Below, in pieces: positions 1 through 12,500 of a DNA stretch of 64,000 bases; within the stretch, counting starts at the first letter, position 1, and each line of letters begins with the position of its first letter. A model generated the notes under the pieces. The model searched no databases. It saw nothing but the letters and a program-made list of their open reading frames with translations, and had not been told where the DNA came from. The stretch spans positions 1 through 64,000 of the forward strand of contig JAMJFZ010001799.1 of NCBI GenBank assembly GCA_026225945.1. Direction: 5' to 3'. The position numbers and the translations under genes were made by a program. The stretch is from Cricetomys ansorgei (Eukaryota; Chordata; Mammalia; Rodentia; Nesomyidae).

Positions 1-192
1 TTTCCTCGAGACACAGTCATGAGAATGGTTTCAAAAGCATCTTCAGTCCGCTCTGAAACTAGGGTTCAGCCTCCAGTCCAGCTTGAGACAGATGCAGTAA
101 CTATCAGGTGGGGAACGTACGCAACCGTGTGGCCGCAGACGGACACTGCGGAAGCAGGCAGCCTCCATGAGTTTCCGTCATGGTTGTCCTCT

Positions 193-245
193 GAACCCTT
201 CTGCCCCAGCCATGAGCAAATGCTCATGGCTGGGCAGAAGGGTTC
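193..245. repeat. Long inverted repeat (hairpin), array copy 1
   Basis: Arms of about 25 bases pair around an AAAT loop. The left arm starts GAACCCTTCTGCCCC and the right arm ends GCAGAAGGGTTC. In this copy one G is missing from the right arm (GGG against GGGG), leaving one bulge. Confidence 0.9.
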
Positions 246-856
246 AGAGAATTCGTTCATGGACCTTTCTGCACCACAGTGGTGAGCCCTCTTCTCGCTG
301 TCCTGAGGAAACGTCTGTTTCTTCTGACAAAGCTCAATGGCAATCCTCAACTGTGTGTCCTGATCCTCCTGCTGAGCCGCATGGTCCTCTTTTTAAAATT
401 CCATGAACCCCTCCCTGTTGTTTGTGTGGTACTGTTCTTCTTACAATAACTTGTGTCTGATTCTACTCTTTGCATTTTTCCAGAGGGCAAGATCAAGTGC
501 CCTCCACCATTACGGGTCAATATCAGATACTTAACTTACAGGAGCTGGTCTCTGCAGGTGTCACCAGTGTGGATGTTGGAACTTCTGGAAAGGTAGCCAC
601 ATAGAACAGCTAGCAACCAGATGCTGAGTACTGAATCCAGGCCCCTGCAAGGTCCACCCAGGCATCAAAAACACTTGGAGTTTGTCTTGCATAAAATAAT
701 TTTCCTATTGGATGCCAGCACATCTCCATCTTCTGAGTTCATCATTGTCTGTAAGAAGGTCTGCCATGCTTGGGAACACAGCCTGTCACAAAAGACAAGG
801 GTGAATGAGGCAGAAGGGTGAAATGTTTGTGCATAAAATTAGGAATGATCCATACA

Positions 857-963
857 CACATTTTAAAAATGAAAAAAGAGAAAAGAAAAAAGAAAGAAAA
901 GAAAGAAAGAAAAGAAAAGAAATGAAAAGAAGAAAAGAAAAGAAAAGAAAAGAAAAGAAAAAG
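857..963. repeat. GAAA-rich tract in array copy 1
   Basis: Irregular GAAA/AAGAAAAG simple repeat of about 105 bases. Shorter versions lie at the same unit position at 2484-2530, 4036-4125 and 5625-5660, so it is an expandable part of the unit. Confidence 0.9.
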
Positions 964-1816
964 GAAGAATGGTTTCAGATTCTACCCCTACAGTATTCAC
1001 AAAGTCTTGGGTTTGATTCTTTAACACACAACCCACTTAAAAGAAACCGACGTTTGTAACAGGGCCTGTACATATAGGCCAGCAATTCTCATGCTCAGGG
1101 CTCAAGCAATTTTGCAGCTTGAAGGAATCTGTCCTAGGCTTCGAATAAAAATTCCTCCTGCTTATCAGATATTGCATTTTAGTTTGATAGAAGTAGCCTT
1201 GCCAAACAACAGTTACAATTAGCAACAGAATAATTTCACTGTTGGGTTCTCACAACACGAAAAACTCTCTGAAAAGTATGAGGTAATCTGAGGAATGTTG
1301 AGAATGACTGTGTAGAAGTAAGTCACACCTGAGTGAATCATGCTCAACAGCTGATCATGATGAGACCTTAGTGATTGTGGAGAGTTCATATAGTAGTGGG
1401 TCCTGAATCAAATACTGTAGGGTCACTTCGGGCTTGTAAACAGCCACATTGGGCCATTATTCTTTTGACCCCTCTTTCCATTGAAAAGATGTCAATGTTC
1501 ATTCCAACCCAACGCTGATCCCCTCAGGATGTGGTGTTCATTTCTGACTTTGTCCTGTAACTCTAGAAACGCCATGCATTGTTCCCTCCAATGGAATACA
1601 CTATTTCAGGCAAACCTACTGTGCTTCCCCGAGAAACAGTCATGCGAATGGTTTCAAAAGCATCTCCAGTCCTCTCTGAAACTAGGGTTCAGCGAAAAGA
1701 CAGGCTTGAGACTTATGCAGTAACTATCAAATGGGGAACGTACACCACCATGTGGCTGCGGACGGCCACTGCAGAGGCAGGCAACCTCCATGGAGTTTCC
1801 TTCATGGTTGTCCTCT

Positions 1817-1869
1817 GAACCCTTCTGCCCCAGCCATGAGCAAATACTCATGGCTGGGCAGAAGGGTTC
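1817..1869. repeat. Long inverted repeat (hairpin), array copy 2
   Basis: Same palindrome as at 193. The right arm begins with ACTC instead of GCTC, which breaks the loop-closing pair, and it also lacks one G. Confidence 0.9.
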
Positions 1870-3375
1870 AGAGAATTCGTTCAAGGACCTTTCTGCACAC
1901 GTGGTGAGCCCTCTTCTCGCTGCCCTGAGAAACGCTCTTCTTCTGACAAAGCTCAATCGCACTCTCACCAGTGTGCCCTGATCCTCCTGCTGAGCCCCAT
2001 GGTCCTCTTTCTAAAATTCCATGAACCCCTTCCTGTTCTTTGTGTGGTACTTTCTGCTTACAATAACTTCTGTCTGATTCTACTCTTTGCATTTTTCCAG
2101 AGGGCAAGATCAAGGTGCCCTCCACCATTACTTGTCAACATCACATGCTTAACTTACAGGAGCTGTTCTCTGCAGGGGTCACCAGTGTGGATGTTGGAAC
2201 TTCTGGAAAGGTAGCCACATGGAGCAGCTAGCATCCAGATGCTGAGTACTGAATCCAGGCCCCTGCAAGGTCTCCCAGGCGTCATAAACACTTGCAGGTT
2301 GTCTTGGAGAAATAATTTTCCCATTGAATGCCACACACATTTCTGTCTTCTGAGTCCATCAAACTTTTGTAAGAAGGTCTGCCATGCTTGAGGACACAGC
2401 CTGTCACCGAAAGACAAGGGTGACTGAGGCAGATGGGTGGAAATGTTTGTGCATAAAATTAGGAATGATCCTTACACACAAATTAAAAAATGAAAAAAAG
2501 AAGAAAAGAAAGAAAGAAAAGAAAAAAGGAATATAGGTTTCCAGATTCTACCTCAACAGTAATTCACAGAGTCTTGGATTTTGATTCTGAACACAACAAC
2601 CACTTAAAAGAAACCGACATTTCTAACAGGCCTGTACATATAGGCCAGCAATTCTCATGCACAGGAGCTCAACCAATTTGTGGATATGAAGGCAATCTGT
2701 CCTAGGCTTCGAATAAGAATTCCTGCTTATCAGATACTGCATTTAGATTTGATAGAAGTAGCTTTGCAAACAACAGTTACAATTAGCAGAAGAATAATTT
2801 CACTGTTGAGGTACTCACAACATGAAAAACAATCTGAAAACTGAGTTAATCTGAGGAATGTTGAGAATGACTGTGTAGAAGTAAGTCACACCTGAGTGAA
2901 TCAGGCTCGACAGCTGAATCATGATCAGACATTAGTGATTGTGGAGAGTTCGTATAGTGTGGGTCCTGAATCAAATACTGTAGGGTCACTTCGGGCTTGC
3001 AAACAGCCACATTGGCCATTATTCTTTTGACCCCTCTTTCCATGAACAGATGTCAATGTTCATTCCAACCCAATGCTGATCCCCTCAGAATGTGGTAGTT
3101 CATTTCTGACTTTGTCCTGTAACTCTAGAAACACCATGCATTGCTTCCCTCCATGGAATACACTATTTTGGGCAAACCTACTGTGCTTCCCGAGACACAG
3201 TCATGCGAATGGTTTCAAAAGCATCTCCAGTCCCCTCTGAAACTAGGGTTCAGCCTCCAACAGGCTTGAGACAGATGCAGTAACTATCAAGTGGGGAACG
3301 TACACCACCGTGTGGCTGCAGAAGGCCACTGCGGAAGCAGGCAACCTCAATGAGTTTCCTTCATGGTTGTCCTCT

Positions 3376-3429
3376 GAACCCTTCTGCTCCAGCCATGAGC
3401 AAATGCTCATGGCTGGGCAGAAGGGTTCA
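3376..3429. repeat. Long inverted repeat (hairpin), array copy 3
   Basis: Same palindrome. The left arm reads CTGCTCC, one change from CTGCCCC, and the right arm has GGG, so one mismatch and one bulge sit close together. Confidence 0.9.
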
Positions 3430-3657
3430 GAGAATTCGTTCAAGGACCTTTCTGCACACGTGGTGAGCCTCTTCTCGCTGTCCTGAGAAACGTTCTTCTT
3501 GTGATCAAGCTCAATCGCATTCTCACCAGTGTGCCCTGATCCTCCTGCTGAGCCCCATGGTCCTCTTTCTAAAATTCCATGAACCCCTCCTGTTGTTTGT
3601 GTGGTACTTTCTGCTTACAATAACTTGTGTCTGATTCTACTCTTTGCATTTTTCCAG

Positions 3658-3767
3658 AGGGCAAGATCAAGGTGCCCTCCACCATTACGGGTCAATATCA
3701 GATGCTTAACTTACAGGAGCTGGTCTCTGCAGGGGTCACCAGTGTGGATGTTGGAACTTCTGGAAAG
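3658..3767 (+). other. Exon-like block repeated in every array unit
   Basis: A pyrimidine-rich tract ending TTTTTCCAG precedes a block that reads open (GKIKVPSTITGQYQ... to ...SVDVGTSGK) and ends AAAG|GTAGCC, a plausible donor. Equivalents lie at 484-592, 2101-2210, 5237-5346 and 6785 to about 6895. Copy 1 has lost one G after GATCAAG, which shifts its frame, and copy 5 has lost the donor. The peptide is not one I recognise. It may be a decayed exon of a gene whose fragment was amplified, or chance splice-like edges in a non-coding repeat. Confidence 0.35.
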
Positions 3768-4951
3768 GTAGCCACATAGAGCAGCTAGCATCCAGATGCT
3801 GAGTACTGAATCTAGGCCCCTGAAATGTCACCCAGGCATCAAAAACACTTGGAGGTTGTCTTACAGAAAATAATTTTCCCATTGATGCCAGCACATCTCT
3901 GTCTTCTGAGTCCATCATTGTTTGTAAGAATTTCTGCCATGCATGAGAACACAGCCTGTCACCGAAAACAAGGGTGACTGAGGCAGAAGGGTGAAATGTT
4001 TGTGCATAAAATTTGTAATGATCCTTACACACAGATTTAAAAAGAAAAAAGATAAGAAACAAAGAAAAGAAAAGAATCAAAAAAGAGAAAAGAAAGAAAG
4101 AAAAGAAAAGAAAAGTAAAAAGGAAGAGAGGTTTCAGATTTTACCTCAACAGTATTCACATGGTCTTGGATTTGATTCTGAACACACAACCACTTAAAAG
4201 AATCCGACGTTTCTAACAGGGCCTGTACATATAGGCCAGCAATTCTCATGCGCAGACGCTCAACCAATTTGCAGATTCAAACAATCTGTCCTAGGCTTCG
4301 AAGAAGAATTCCTGCTTATCAGATACTGCATTTAGATTGATAGAAGTAACTTTGCAAACAACAGTTACAATTAGCAACAGAATAATTTCACTGTTGGGGT
4401 TTCTCACAACAAGAAAAACTCTCAGAAAATTGAGGTGACCTGAGAAATGTTGAGAATGACTTTGTAGATGTAAGTCACACCTGAGTGAATCATGCTTGAC
4501 AGCTGATCATGATGAGACCTTAGTGATTGTGGAGAGTTCTTATAGTGTGGGTCCTGAATCAAATACTGTAGGGTCACTTCGGGCTTGTAAATAGCCACAA
4601 TGGCCATTATTCTTTATGACCCCTCTTTCCATGAACATATGTCAATGTTCATTCCAACCCAACGATGACCCCCTCAGGATGTGGTGTTCATTCTGTAACT
4701 CTAGAAACGCCATGCATTGTTCCCTCCATGGAATACACTATTACGGGCAAACCAACTGTGCTTCCCCAAGACACAGTCAGGCGAATGGTTTCAAAAGCAT
4801 CTCCAGTCCCTCTGAAACTGGGGTTCATCATCCAGACAGGCTTGAGACAGATGCAGTAACTATCAAGTGGGGAACGTACACCACCATGTGGCTGCGGACG
4901 GCCACTGCAGAGGCAGGCAACCTCGTGGAGTTTCCTTCATGGTTGTCTTCT

Positions 4952-5005
4952 GAACCCTTCTGCCCCAGCCATGAACAAATACTCATGGCTGGGGCAGAAG
5001 GGTTC
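4952..5005. repeat. Long inverted repeat (hairpin), array copy 4
   Basis: Same palindrome with the full GGGG in the right arm. Changes near the loop (GAACAAATACTC) reduce pairing only at the tip. Confidence 0.9.
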
Positions 5006-6498
5006 AGAGAATTCATTCAAGGACCTTTCTGCACACGTGGTGAGCCTCTTCTCGCTGCCCTGAGAAACGCTCTTCTTCTGACAAAGCTCAATCACACTCT
5101 CATCAGTGTGTTGTGATCTTCCTGCTGAGCCCCATGATCCTCTTTCTAAAATTCCATGAACCCCTTCCTGTTCTTTGTGCGGTACTTTCTTCTTACAATA
5201 ACATGTGTCTGATTCTACTCTTTGCATTTTTTCCAGAGGGCAAGATCAAGGTTCCCTCCACCATTACTTATCAACATCATATGCTTAACTTACAGGAGCT
5301 GGTCTCTGCAGGGGTCACCAGTGTGGATGTTGGAATTTCTGGAAAGGTAGCCACATGGAGCAGCTAGTATCCAGATGCTGAATACTGAATCCAGGCCCCT
5401 GCAAGGTCTCCCAGGCGTCATAACCACTTGTAGGTTGTCTTGCCGAAGATAATTTTCCCATTGGATGCCATCACATTTCTGTCTTCTGAGTCCATCAAAC
5501 TTTGTAAGAAGGTCTGCCATGCTTGGGGACACAGTCTGTCACCGAGAGACAAGGGTGACTGAGGCAGAATGGTGAAATGTTTGTGCATAAAATTAGGAAT
5601 GATCCTTACACACAAATTTAAAAATGAAAAAAGAGAAAAGAAAGAAAGAAAAGAAAAAAGGAATATAGGTTTCAGATTCTATCTCAACAGTATTCACAGA
5701 GTCTTGGATTTGATTCTGAACACACAACCACTTAAAAGAAACCGACATTTCTAACAGGGCCAGTACATATAGGCCAGCAATTCTCATGCGCAGACGCTCA
5801 ACCAATTTGCAGATTCAAACAATCTGTCCTAGGCTTCGAAGAAGAATTCCTGCTTATCAGATACTGCATTTAGATTGATAGAAGTAACTTTGCAAACAAC
5901 AGTTACAATTAGCAGAAGAATAATTTCACTGTTGAGGTTCTCACAACATGAAAAACAATCTGAAAACTGAGTTAATCTGAGGAATGTTGAGAATGACAGT
6001 GTAGAAGTCACACCTGAGTGAATCAGGCTCGACAGCTGATCATAATCAGACATTAGTGATTGTGGAGAGTTCTTATACTGTGGGTCTTGATTCAAATACT
6101 GTAGGATCACTCTGGGCTTGTAAACAGCCACATTGGCCATTATTCTTTATGACCCCTCTTTCCAAAAAGGGATGTCATTATTCTTTCCAACCCAACGCTG
6201 ATCCCCTCAGAATGTTGTGTTCATTTCTGACTTTGTCCTGCAACTCTAGAAACGCCATGCATTATTCCCTCCATGGAATACACTATTTCGGGCAAACCTA
6301 CTGTGCTTCCCCGAGACACTGTCATGCGATTGATTTCAAAAGTATCTCCAGTCCCCTCTGAAAATAGGGTTCAGCGTCCAGACAGTCTTGAGACAGATGC
6401 AGTAACTATCAAGTGATGAACATGCACCACCGTGTGGCTGCGGACGGCCACATCGGAGGCAGGCAACCTCAATGGAGTTTCCTTCATGGTTGTCCTCT

Positions 6499-6552
6499 GA
6501 ATCCTTCTGCCCCAGCCATGGGCAAATGCTCATGGCTGGGGCAGAAGGGTTC
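6499..6552. repeat. Long inverted repeat (hairpin), array copy 5
   Basis: Same palindrome with the full-length right arm. The left arm has GAATCC for GAACCC and GGGCAAAT near the tip. Confidence 0.88.
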
Positions 6553-7015
6553 AGAGAATTCGTTCAAGGACCTTTCTGCACACATGGTGAGCCTCTTCTC
6601 GCTGCCCTGAGAAACGCTGTCTTCTTCTGACAAAGCTCAATCGCACTCTCACCAGTGTGCCCTGATCCTCCTGCTGAGCCCCATGGTCCTCTTTCTAAAA
6701 TTCCATGAACCCCTTCCTGTTGTTTGTGTGGTACTTTCTCCTTACAATAAGTTGTGTCTGATACTAGTCTTTGCATTTTTACAGAGGGCAATATCAAGGT
6801 GCCCTCCACCATTACGGGTCAATATCAGATGCTTAACTTACAGGAGCTGGTCTCTGCAGGGGTCACCAGTGTGGATGTTGGAACTTCTGGAAAGCCACAT
6901 AGAGAAGCTAACATCTAGAGGCTGATTACTGAATCCTGGCTCCTGCAAGGTCTCCCAGGTATCATAAACACTTGGAGGTTGTCTTGCAGAAAATAATTCT
7001 CCCATTGGATGCCAG

Positions 7016-7536
7016 TGTTGGACCCCCAAAGGCCCAAACAGGGACGCTGCACACCCCCTAGAGACTCACAGATGGGATATCGATGCAATTAGCAAGAGGA
7101 TTTATTCCAGTGCACTGGGACCATTCTAACACGCAGGATAGAAGGGCCCCAAGGAGTAAATGGTGAAGCTTTTTATACAGTTGTTGGGCACAAACCGAAA
7201 TGGTACAAGTTGATTGGTTCCCAAATTGTTTTCCCATTTTGATAGGTAGGGGCCAGTTAACCTTTAAATTGATTGCTGTTGGCCTATAGCAAGGTCACGG
7301 GCACCAGGAAATGTACACTTAGGGTAAAGTCCCTTGCCCAAGGCTATTAGGCGGCGGCTGTAGCTGTTGCTTATTTTAGGAATTTTTGCTGGTCACAGTG
7401 CCCTTGAATTCAGCCTGACAATAATTGTTTTATGGTTTGTGGGGTAGGCTATTTCTTGGAACAGGGAGTTCTGGAAAGTACTCAATAATTATTGTATTGA
7501 GTAGAGAAAGCCAGGCCGGGGGTCTCCGGCCTCACA
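7016..7536 (-). repeat. 3' LTR of minus-strand class I ERV
   Basis: Read on the minus strand it starts TGTGAGGCCGGAGACC and ends GGGGGTCCAACA, 521 bases with TG...CA ends. It interrupts array copy 5 exactly at 7015/7016. Near its R-U5 part lie an AATAAA signal (in ggaataaatcc, minus strand) and a TATAAA-like box (tataaaaagc, minus strand). It shares most of its length with the plus-strand solo LTR at 15433-15700, but keeps a U3 segment (about 7250-7510) that the solo LTR lacks. Confidence 0.85.
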
Positions 7537-7553
7537 TTTCCCCCCTTTTTCTT
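7537..7553 (-). other. Polypurine tract of minus-strand ERV
   Basis: The minus strand reads AAGAAAAAGGGGGGAAA immediately before the LTR's TGTG. Position and composition are those of the plus-strand DNA primer of a retrovirus, which fixes the element's orientation. Confidence 0.85.
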
Positions 7554-7582
7554 GTGACTGTTCCAATCATGGAACAGCTGTT

Positions 7583-7954
7583 TTAACTCCTGATCACTAG
7601 CATTGGTTTATAGTCACTCCCTGGAGAATTAAGAAACTGGTACAGTTGTCTGAGATCCATAATCTGTACTGCACTGATTCTTTTTCTAATAAAAGCTATT
7701 AGTTTACTTAAAATGTAGGACCCAAAGTTTAGAGCCAACAATAACATTACCAAGGGTGCCAGTAGTGTAGATATTAACATCGTCACCCATGAGGATGAAT
7801 TGAACCAGGATTTAAACCAGAAAGCAGAGTAAAGTCCTCCTTGTTGGAGAAAAAGTAAATCTAAACCTCTCCTATAATGGCAGCTCACAGACTCTGGTAC
7901 TGTTGTCCCTGTAGAAGTAGGGAAGTGGTTTCTGTGCAACTCCTGTTGCCCCAC
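7583..7954 (-). pseudogene. env: Gammaretrovirus-type env transmembrane remnant
   Basis: A 123-codon open stretch ends 47 bases upstream of the polypurine-side LTR edge, where env should end. It has an RRGLDLLFL block of the class I transmembrane subunit, then a membrane-proximal WFNSSSW, a hydrophobic span of about 25 residues (VTMLISTLLAPLVMLLLALN) and a short tail ending in an IRKRISAVQ-type segment. The stretch between the GGL residues and the WFNSS block is far shorter than in intact family members, so the usual CX6CC cysteine cluster is missing. No surface subunit precedes it. The family call rests on my reading of the motifs, and the product is not a working envelope. Confidence 0.75.
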
Positions 7955-7999
7955 CCCTAATAGGAGTGACAGTGTGAGAACTGTTAAGGGCTCCCTTTT

Positions 8000-10900
8000 T
8001 TGCTTTAAGTGGGTGTTTTATCATATTGTCAGTTTAATGAACCTGAGTCTATCTTGCCTCAACAGGTAATGTTCTGGTGTGCCAATAGGCACTATACATG
8101 CCATGTCCCCAGTCTTAGGGAGTTTTCTTTTGTCTAAAAGTTCCAGCCTGTGGAAATGGGACGTTGTAATCTCTTAGACTCTCCTGCTGAGAGGTGACTT
8201 CGTCAGGGGGCCCCAAACAGGCTGGTATTAGTCAAAAGCTGGGGGGTTTAGGCAGTGGGGTACATCTGGTTCGCTGATCCAGCAGAGTGGACAGAGGTGG
8301 TCACATCAGCTGGACTGGTCATCAGCTCTCAGCAGGTCTAGGACTCATAGTAGTCGAGGCAGTTTGATGCCTGGATGGTGTCTGTTAGCCAAGTAGTGAT
8401 CTATTGAGACAGATAAAAACTAGAGGCAGAAGTTAAAGTTTACAGAAGCTTACATTTGGAACTTATCACATTGTAGAAAGAACAGCTAACAAGTGTTTGT
8501 TAAACAGCGAATGAGAAATCACCTTAGACTTGAGCCTATTTAGGCACTTAAAAACATATATTTTTAGGGGCTTTAAAGTGGTCCATAATTTACACAACAC
8601 AGAATCTGTTTTTTTTTAGTTGATTAATATCTGTTTACAGAGTACAGTATCATAAAAAGTTTTCAAGTAACTAAAACCAGGTTATACACTACTAAGACAA
8701 AATCTGTCATTTTAAAATGTAGAGAATGGTTTTTGGCTTCCTTTAGCAACATAGTATGATTTCATATATCTAGAAGAAAATGGGAGAGCCAAGCCAGCCT
8801 CTAATCCAGATAAAAACAATTATACCAGCTCATCAGAACATGTATCCAGGATTTTAATGTTATAACTCTGAACCTTTTTTTTTAACTTTTATCTCAAACC
8901 ACCTTCTCACTTAAAATCATTTTCAGACCTTCACAACTTACCTAGGCTTTCATATCTGCAGACTTTTAAACCTCCATATCTTAACATTATCTCAGACACT
9001 CAAAACTTAAATCACTTTCTTAGACCTTTATATTTTAAACCTCATAACATTCCTTTAAACTTTCTTTAATCTAACTATCTACCAAATACAGAGTTGTTAT
9101 TACCGAGCAAAAACCTATTTATCTTTTAACAGGGGGCCTGTTACAGAGACAATCCTGTTTGTCTTATTCAGACAGGGACTCTAGTAGCCTCAGAGAGAGA
9201 AACTGGTTGTCTATTGCTGTTAAACTAACAGAATTACAGTTAGCCATCAACGCCGCCAGAGATCTGGGAATACTAAATTATAGCAAAAAGTGTAACTCAA
9301 TTAAAATGACAGAAACTTACCCATACCTATACAGATGACCCTGGACTCTCCGTGTTCTCCATGACTTTATGGGGAACAGAGGTCTCAGGACACTGACAGT
9401 CTTCCATTGCCAGGCCAGTAGGTATTTTTCTGTGGATAAGACTCAGAGGGATCGAATCCCGCTCTGTCCACCCAAAGCAGGATGATCTACTCTCTAGTGT
9501 CTTATTTGTAGGCAGGTCTATGGCAGGTGAGGCATTGGGCAGATTTGCCCAGTGTTACATTACCACAATCCACAGACGTTGCTCTGTCCCTGTCCATCTT
9601 CTCTGGAGGTGCTGGGGTCACTGTTAGGATCTGGGGTCTCTACTTAAAACTCCAATTAAAAGTCATAATCAGCAGATCTCTGAGGGGTGAGGGCTATCTA
9701 TGTTAAGTATCTCTATGTTAACAAAACTTTGCCTATAATTTTTTCTGCTTTACTGTACTATCTAGGTCATTGTAAACATCTTTTTAACTTAAACTGTCTC
9801 ATAGCCTTGTGAATTTAAATATCTTAAAAGCTGTTTTTTAAAAACATCTAGCTTTTGTAAAAACCTAAAGTTTTCTTAAAGTAGTTTAAAACCTTCCAAC
9901 TTTGTGTTCATAGTGTCCTTTTTAGCAGTTCTGTTTTAGGCCTAAGCCAACTGTTACACTAAAGCTCAGATATCATATAACTTCTTAATTTTAAAACTGC
10001 AGGTTTTTATAAACAAACTTCAGTTATTTTTATTTTTGTTTTAAACACTTTACTCTTAAACTGAAACGATGACTGTCAGCAAAAGATGTATTCTTTGTAT
10101 AAGAATACACAGAGATACAGTCTTTGATATCTTATTAAACACTCTTTTTAAAAATCTTATTTTTATAAACCTTATTTTAGCATACAAAAATACTATATAA
10201 AATCTATCTTAACTTAATGTTTTTCTTTTTAGATCTATACCAAAAAACACATCTTTAAAACATATTTTTAAAAGGTTGGTATTGAGGCCTCAGTTATGTA
10301 GGGACCACTGTGATGAGTTAACCTTTTTGTTAGTCTTACCCTCCTGACCCTTTGCCTTTTCTCTCAGGCTCTCCAAAGGAGCGCAGAGTATCTGCTCTGT
10401 ATTGGCTCTCTACCCCTGTGTGTGTTTTTTACACACCAAGTATGTCATCTTGTCATCTCATGCAGACTTAACAACAGTCACAGAACTCTCCAGGAAGACA
10501 AGCTTGGGTTAAATTCCTGACTTTTAGTTTTAGGGGCAGCAGCAGGAAGGAGGGAACAAGGTATTTTCCCAGGCCACTTGCCTACTTGCCTATCACTTTT
10601 CTCAACCCCCAGAAAACCCTCTTATCTCCCTGGCAGGGAGCCCACCACAAAGCGCAGCACATGGGATGTCCTTGGTACTTGAATTAACTGAGCTGTTCTT
10701 TCTTGCTTCTCTGGGACAAAGTTTGTGGGTCTTCTAAGACCTTTCCTCCCAAATGTCAAGCCAGTTGTTTCTTCTGTCTTAGGAATTGGGGAGATTACAC
10801 ACACCCTGTGAAATTCACCTCTGTCTAACATCTCATCCACGCCCACTTATCTTCCACACTGGGTTGTCATCTTTCTCCGCCCATGTGGTCCCCTCCCTCC

Positions 10901-12500
10901 TGGCCCCGGCTCAGGACCAGTTTTTTCTGGCCTGTTATGATTCTGACCATTGACTTGAACCACAAAATGAATCCTTACCGTGGTGACTCAAATAAAAGTA
11001 TAAACACAGATATTCACACACAGATAAAGAAATCTTAATCAGGTCTGGAACAACAGAGGAACCTTAGAACTTTTTCAGAGATGACTTGTTGCCTTTTTAC
11101 AAATTGTCTGTTAGTGGCAGAAGTTATTTTAGCATTTTGGCTAGTAGCACAAGCTGCTCCATGCCTCTCCTCTAAGTTTGCAGCAAGACTCATTTCTAAG
11201 AAAACTTGCCCCAGATCTGGCAAGCTAACATTTAAGACAGTGATATTCAAATGAACACAGAATACACATTATTTTTATACATTGACACTGGTGATCACCA
11301 AGACAGAATTAATACATCAGATGACATTTAACATCTTGAACTCCTGACCGTAGTAGTATCAGCTTATCAGAACTTTACAGCCAGAATTAATCTATACATT
11401 TCAAATCACTTTTTACTTTAATTTTCAAAATAGCTGAGGCTTAACAAAGCTAGCAAAGACAAGCAGGTAAAATATACATCTTTGCACCCGAATAGACCTT
11501 CCAACTGTGTGCCTGCAGCATCACAAATAAAGTTCCTCTATTGTAATGTACATTCCTTTTGTCACACCCTCCTCGGCAGTCTGCCTTCCAGGCCTGTTTG
11601 AATCAGCTCTGGTGCAGTGGCAGTTCAGCCATCTTAAAAATTTCTCCTTTATTTTTAGTATAGAAAAAAACCATCACATGGCCTCTCGATCTCTAAAGAC
11701 TGCCAGGTTGTTTACTCAAACCTCAATTGCCTTGATTTACTTTGTTTTAATCCCATAACTCGCACCCTAAAAATTTGGCCATCAGCACAAGGTACATTCC
11801 TGTATCTGAATACACAGAGGCATATTTTCAGCATAGAAGAGAAAAAATCATGCAAAATAAAATCTAATTTAATTTAAATATCTGAGATTTGTTGTCTCCT
11901 TGAATGGCAACATGTGGCTACCTCCATCTCCTCTTTGATCCTGGAAAAGAATGGTAACGTCCACATCCTAAATGGAGTTACATCCAAAAATGCAGTCACA
12001 CATACTTTACTCAGCTTTAATTTAATGCTCTCTTTTTAAACTTACACTAGAAAAAAACATCGTCATTCACACACACTCAGATAGAAAACAGAGAGACCTC
12101 AGAACTTCCCTTGATATGACCTGATGCTTTTTTACAGTTTGTCTGCATAAGCAGAGATCCGAAACAGTTCAGCCCAGCGTCCTTTTAAAAACGTCTATCT
12201 CCGTAGCCATGCGCACAAATGGCCACAGAGACGACAGGGACAGTGTGCATAAACCATTCCGGAACTCTGGCCAGCAGCAGAAACTGCTCCAAGAAGTCTC
12301 TCCCCAAACAGCAGCCTGTCCTCTAGTTTCTAGCAAGCTCTACCTCAGTGGCAGTCATTACAGGACACCTGAATCTTTAAAACCATTAGTTTTCTTTACC
12401 CAAACCACATACATATTTTAAAATACCATTTGAGTGATTTTTACACAAGAAAGTTTGGCTGTTATCTCAGGAGTGGGTGAGCTGCACCCCCTCCTGCCTC
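8000..12500. other. AT-rich non-coding interior of the ERV
   Basis: No recognisable gene. Short ORFs at 10622-10846, 11035-11250, 11546-11758 and 12209-12421 match nothing I know and have no supporting context. Parts such as 8880-9070 and 9770-10280 are dominated by T/A-rich words with repeated TTTTAAAC and CTTAAA elements. Confidence 0.6.

Larger units (their letters stand above)
1..7015. repeat. Tandem array of ~1.55 kb units (macrosatellite-like)
   Basis: The same long sequence recurs head to tail. With the landmark 'gacccctctttcc' as origin, units run 1-1462 (cut by the window edge), 1463-3024, 3025-4612, 4613-6147 and 6148-7015 (cut by an LTR). The hairpin landmark recurs at 193, 1817, 3376, 4952 and 6499, giving spacings of 1624, 1559, 1576 and 1547. 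Copies differ by scattered substitutions, many one-base indels and the length of a GAAA-rich tract. Each unit holds, in order, a region with short ORFs, the hairpin, an exon-like block with splice-like edges, the GAAA tract and an AT-rich tail. No coding frame stays open across a unit, and I do not recognise the parent sequence. The array continues past the left edge. Confidence 0.93.

Noticed and set aside
4616..5116. ORF of 166 codons in the array
   Set aside because: It crosses the hairpin and is not open in the other copies, so it reflects local indels and not a conserved protein.
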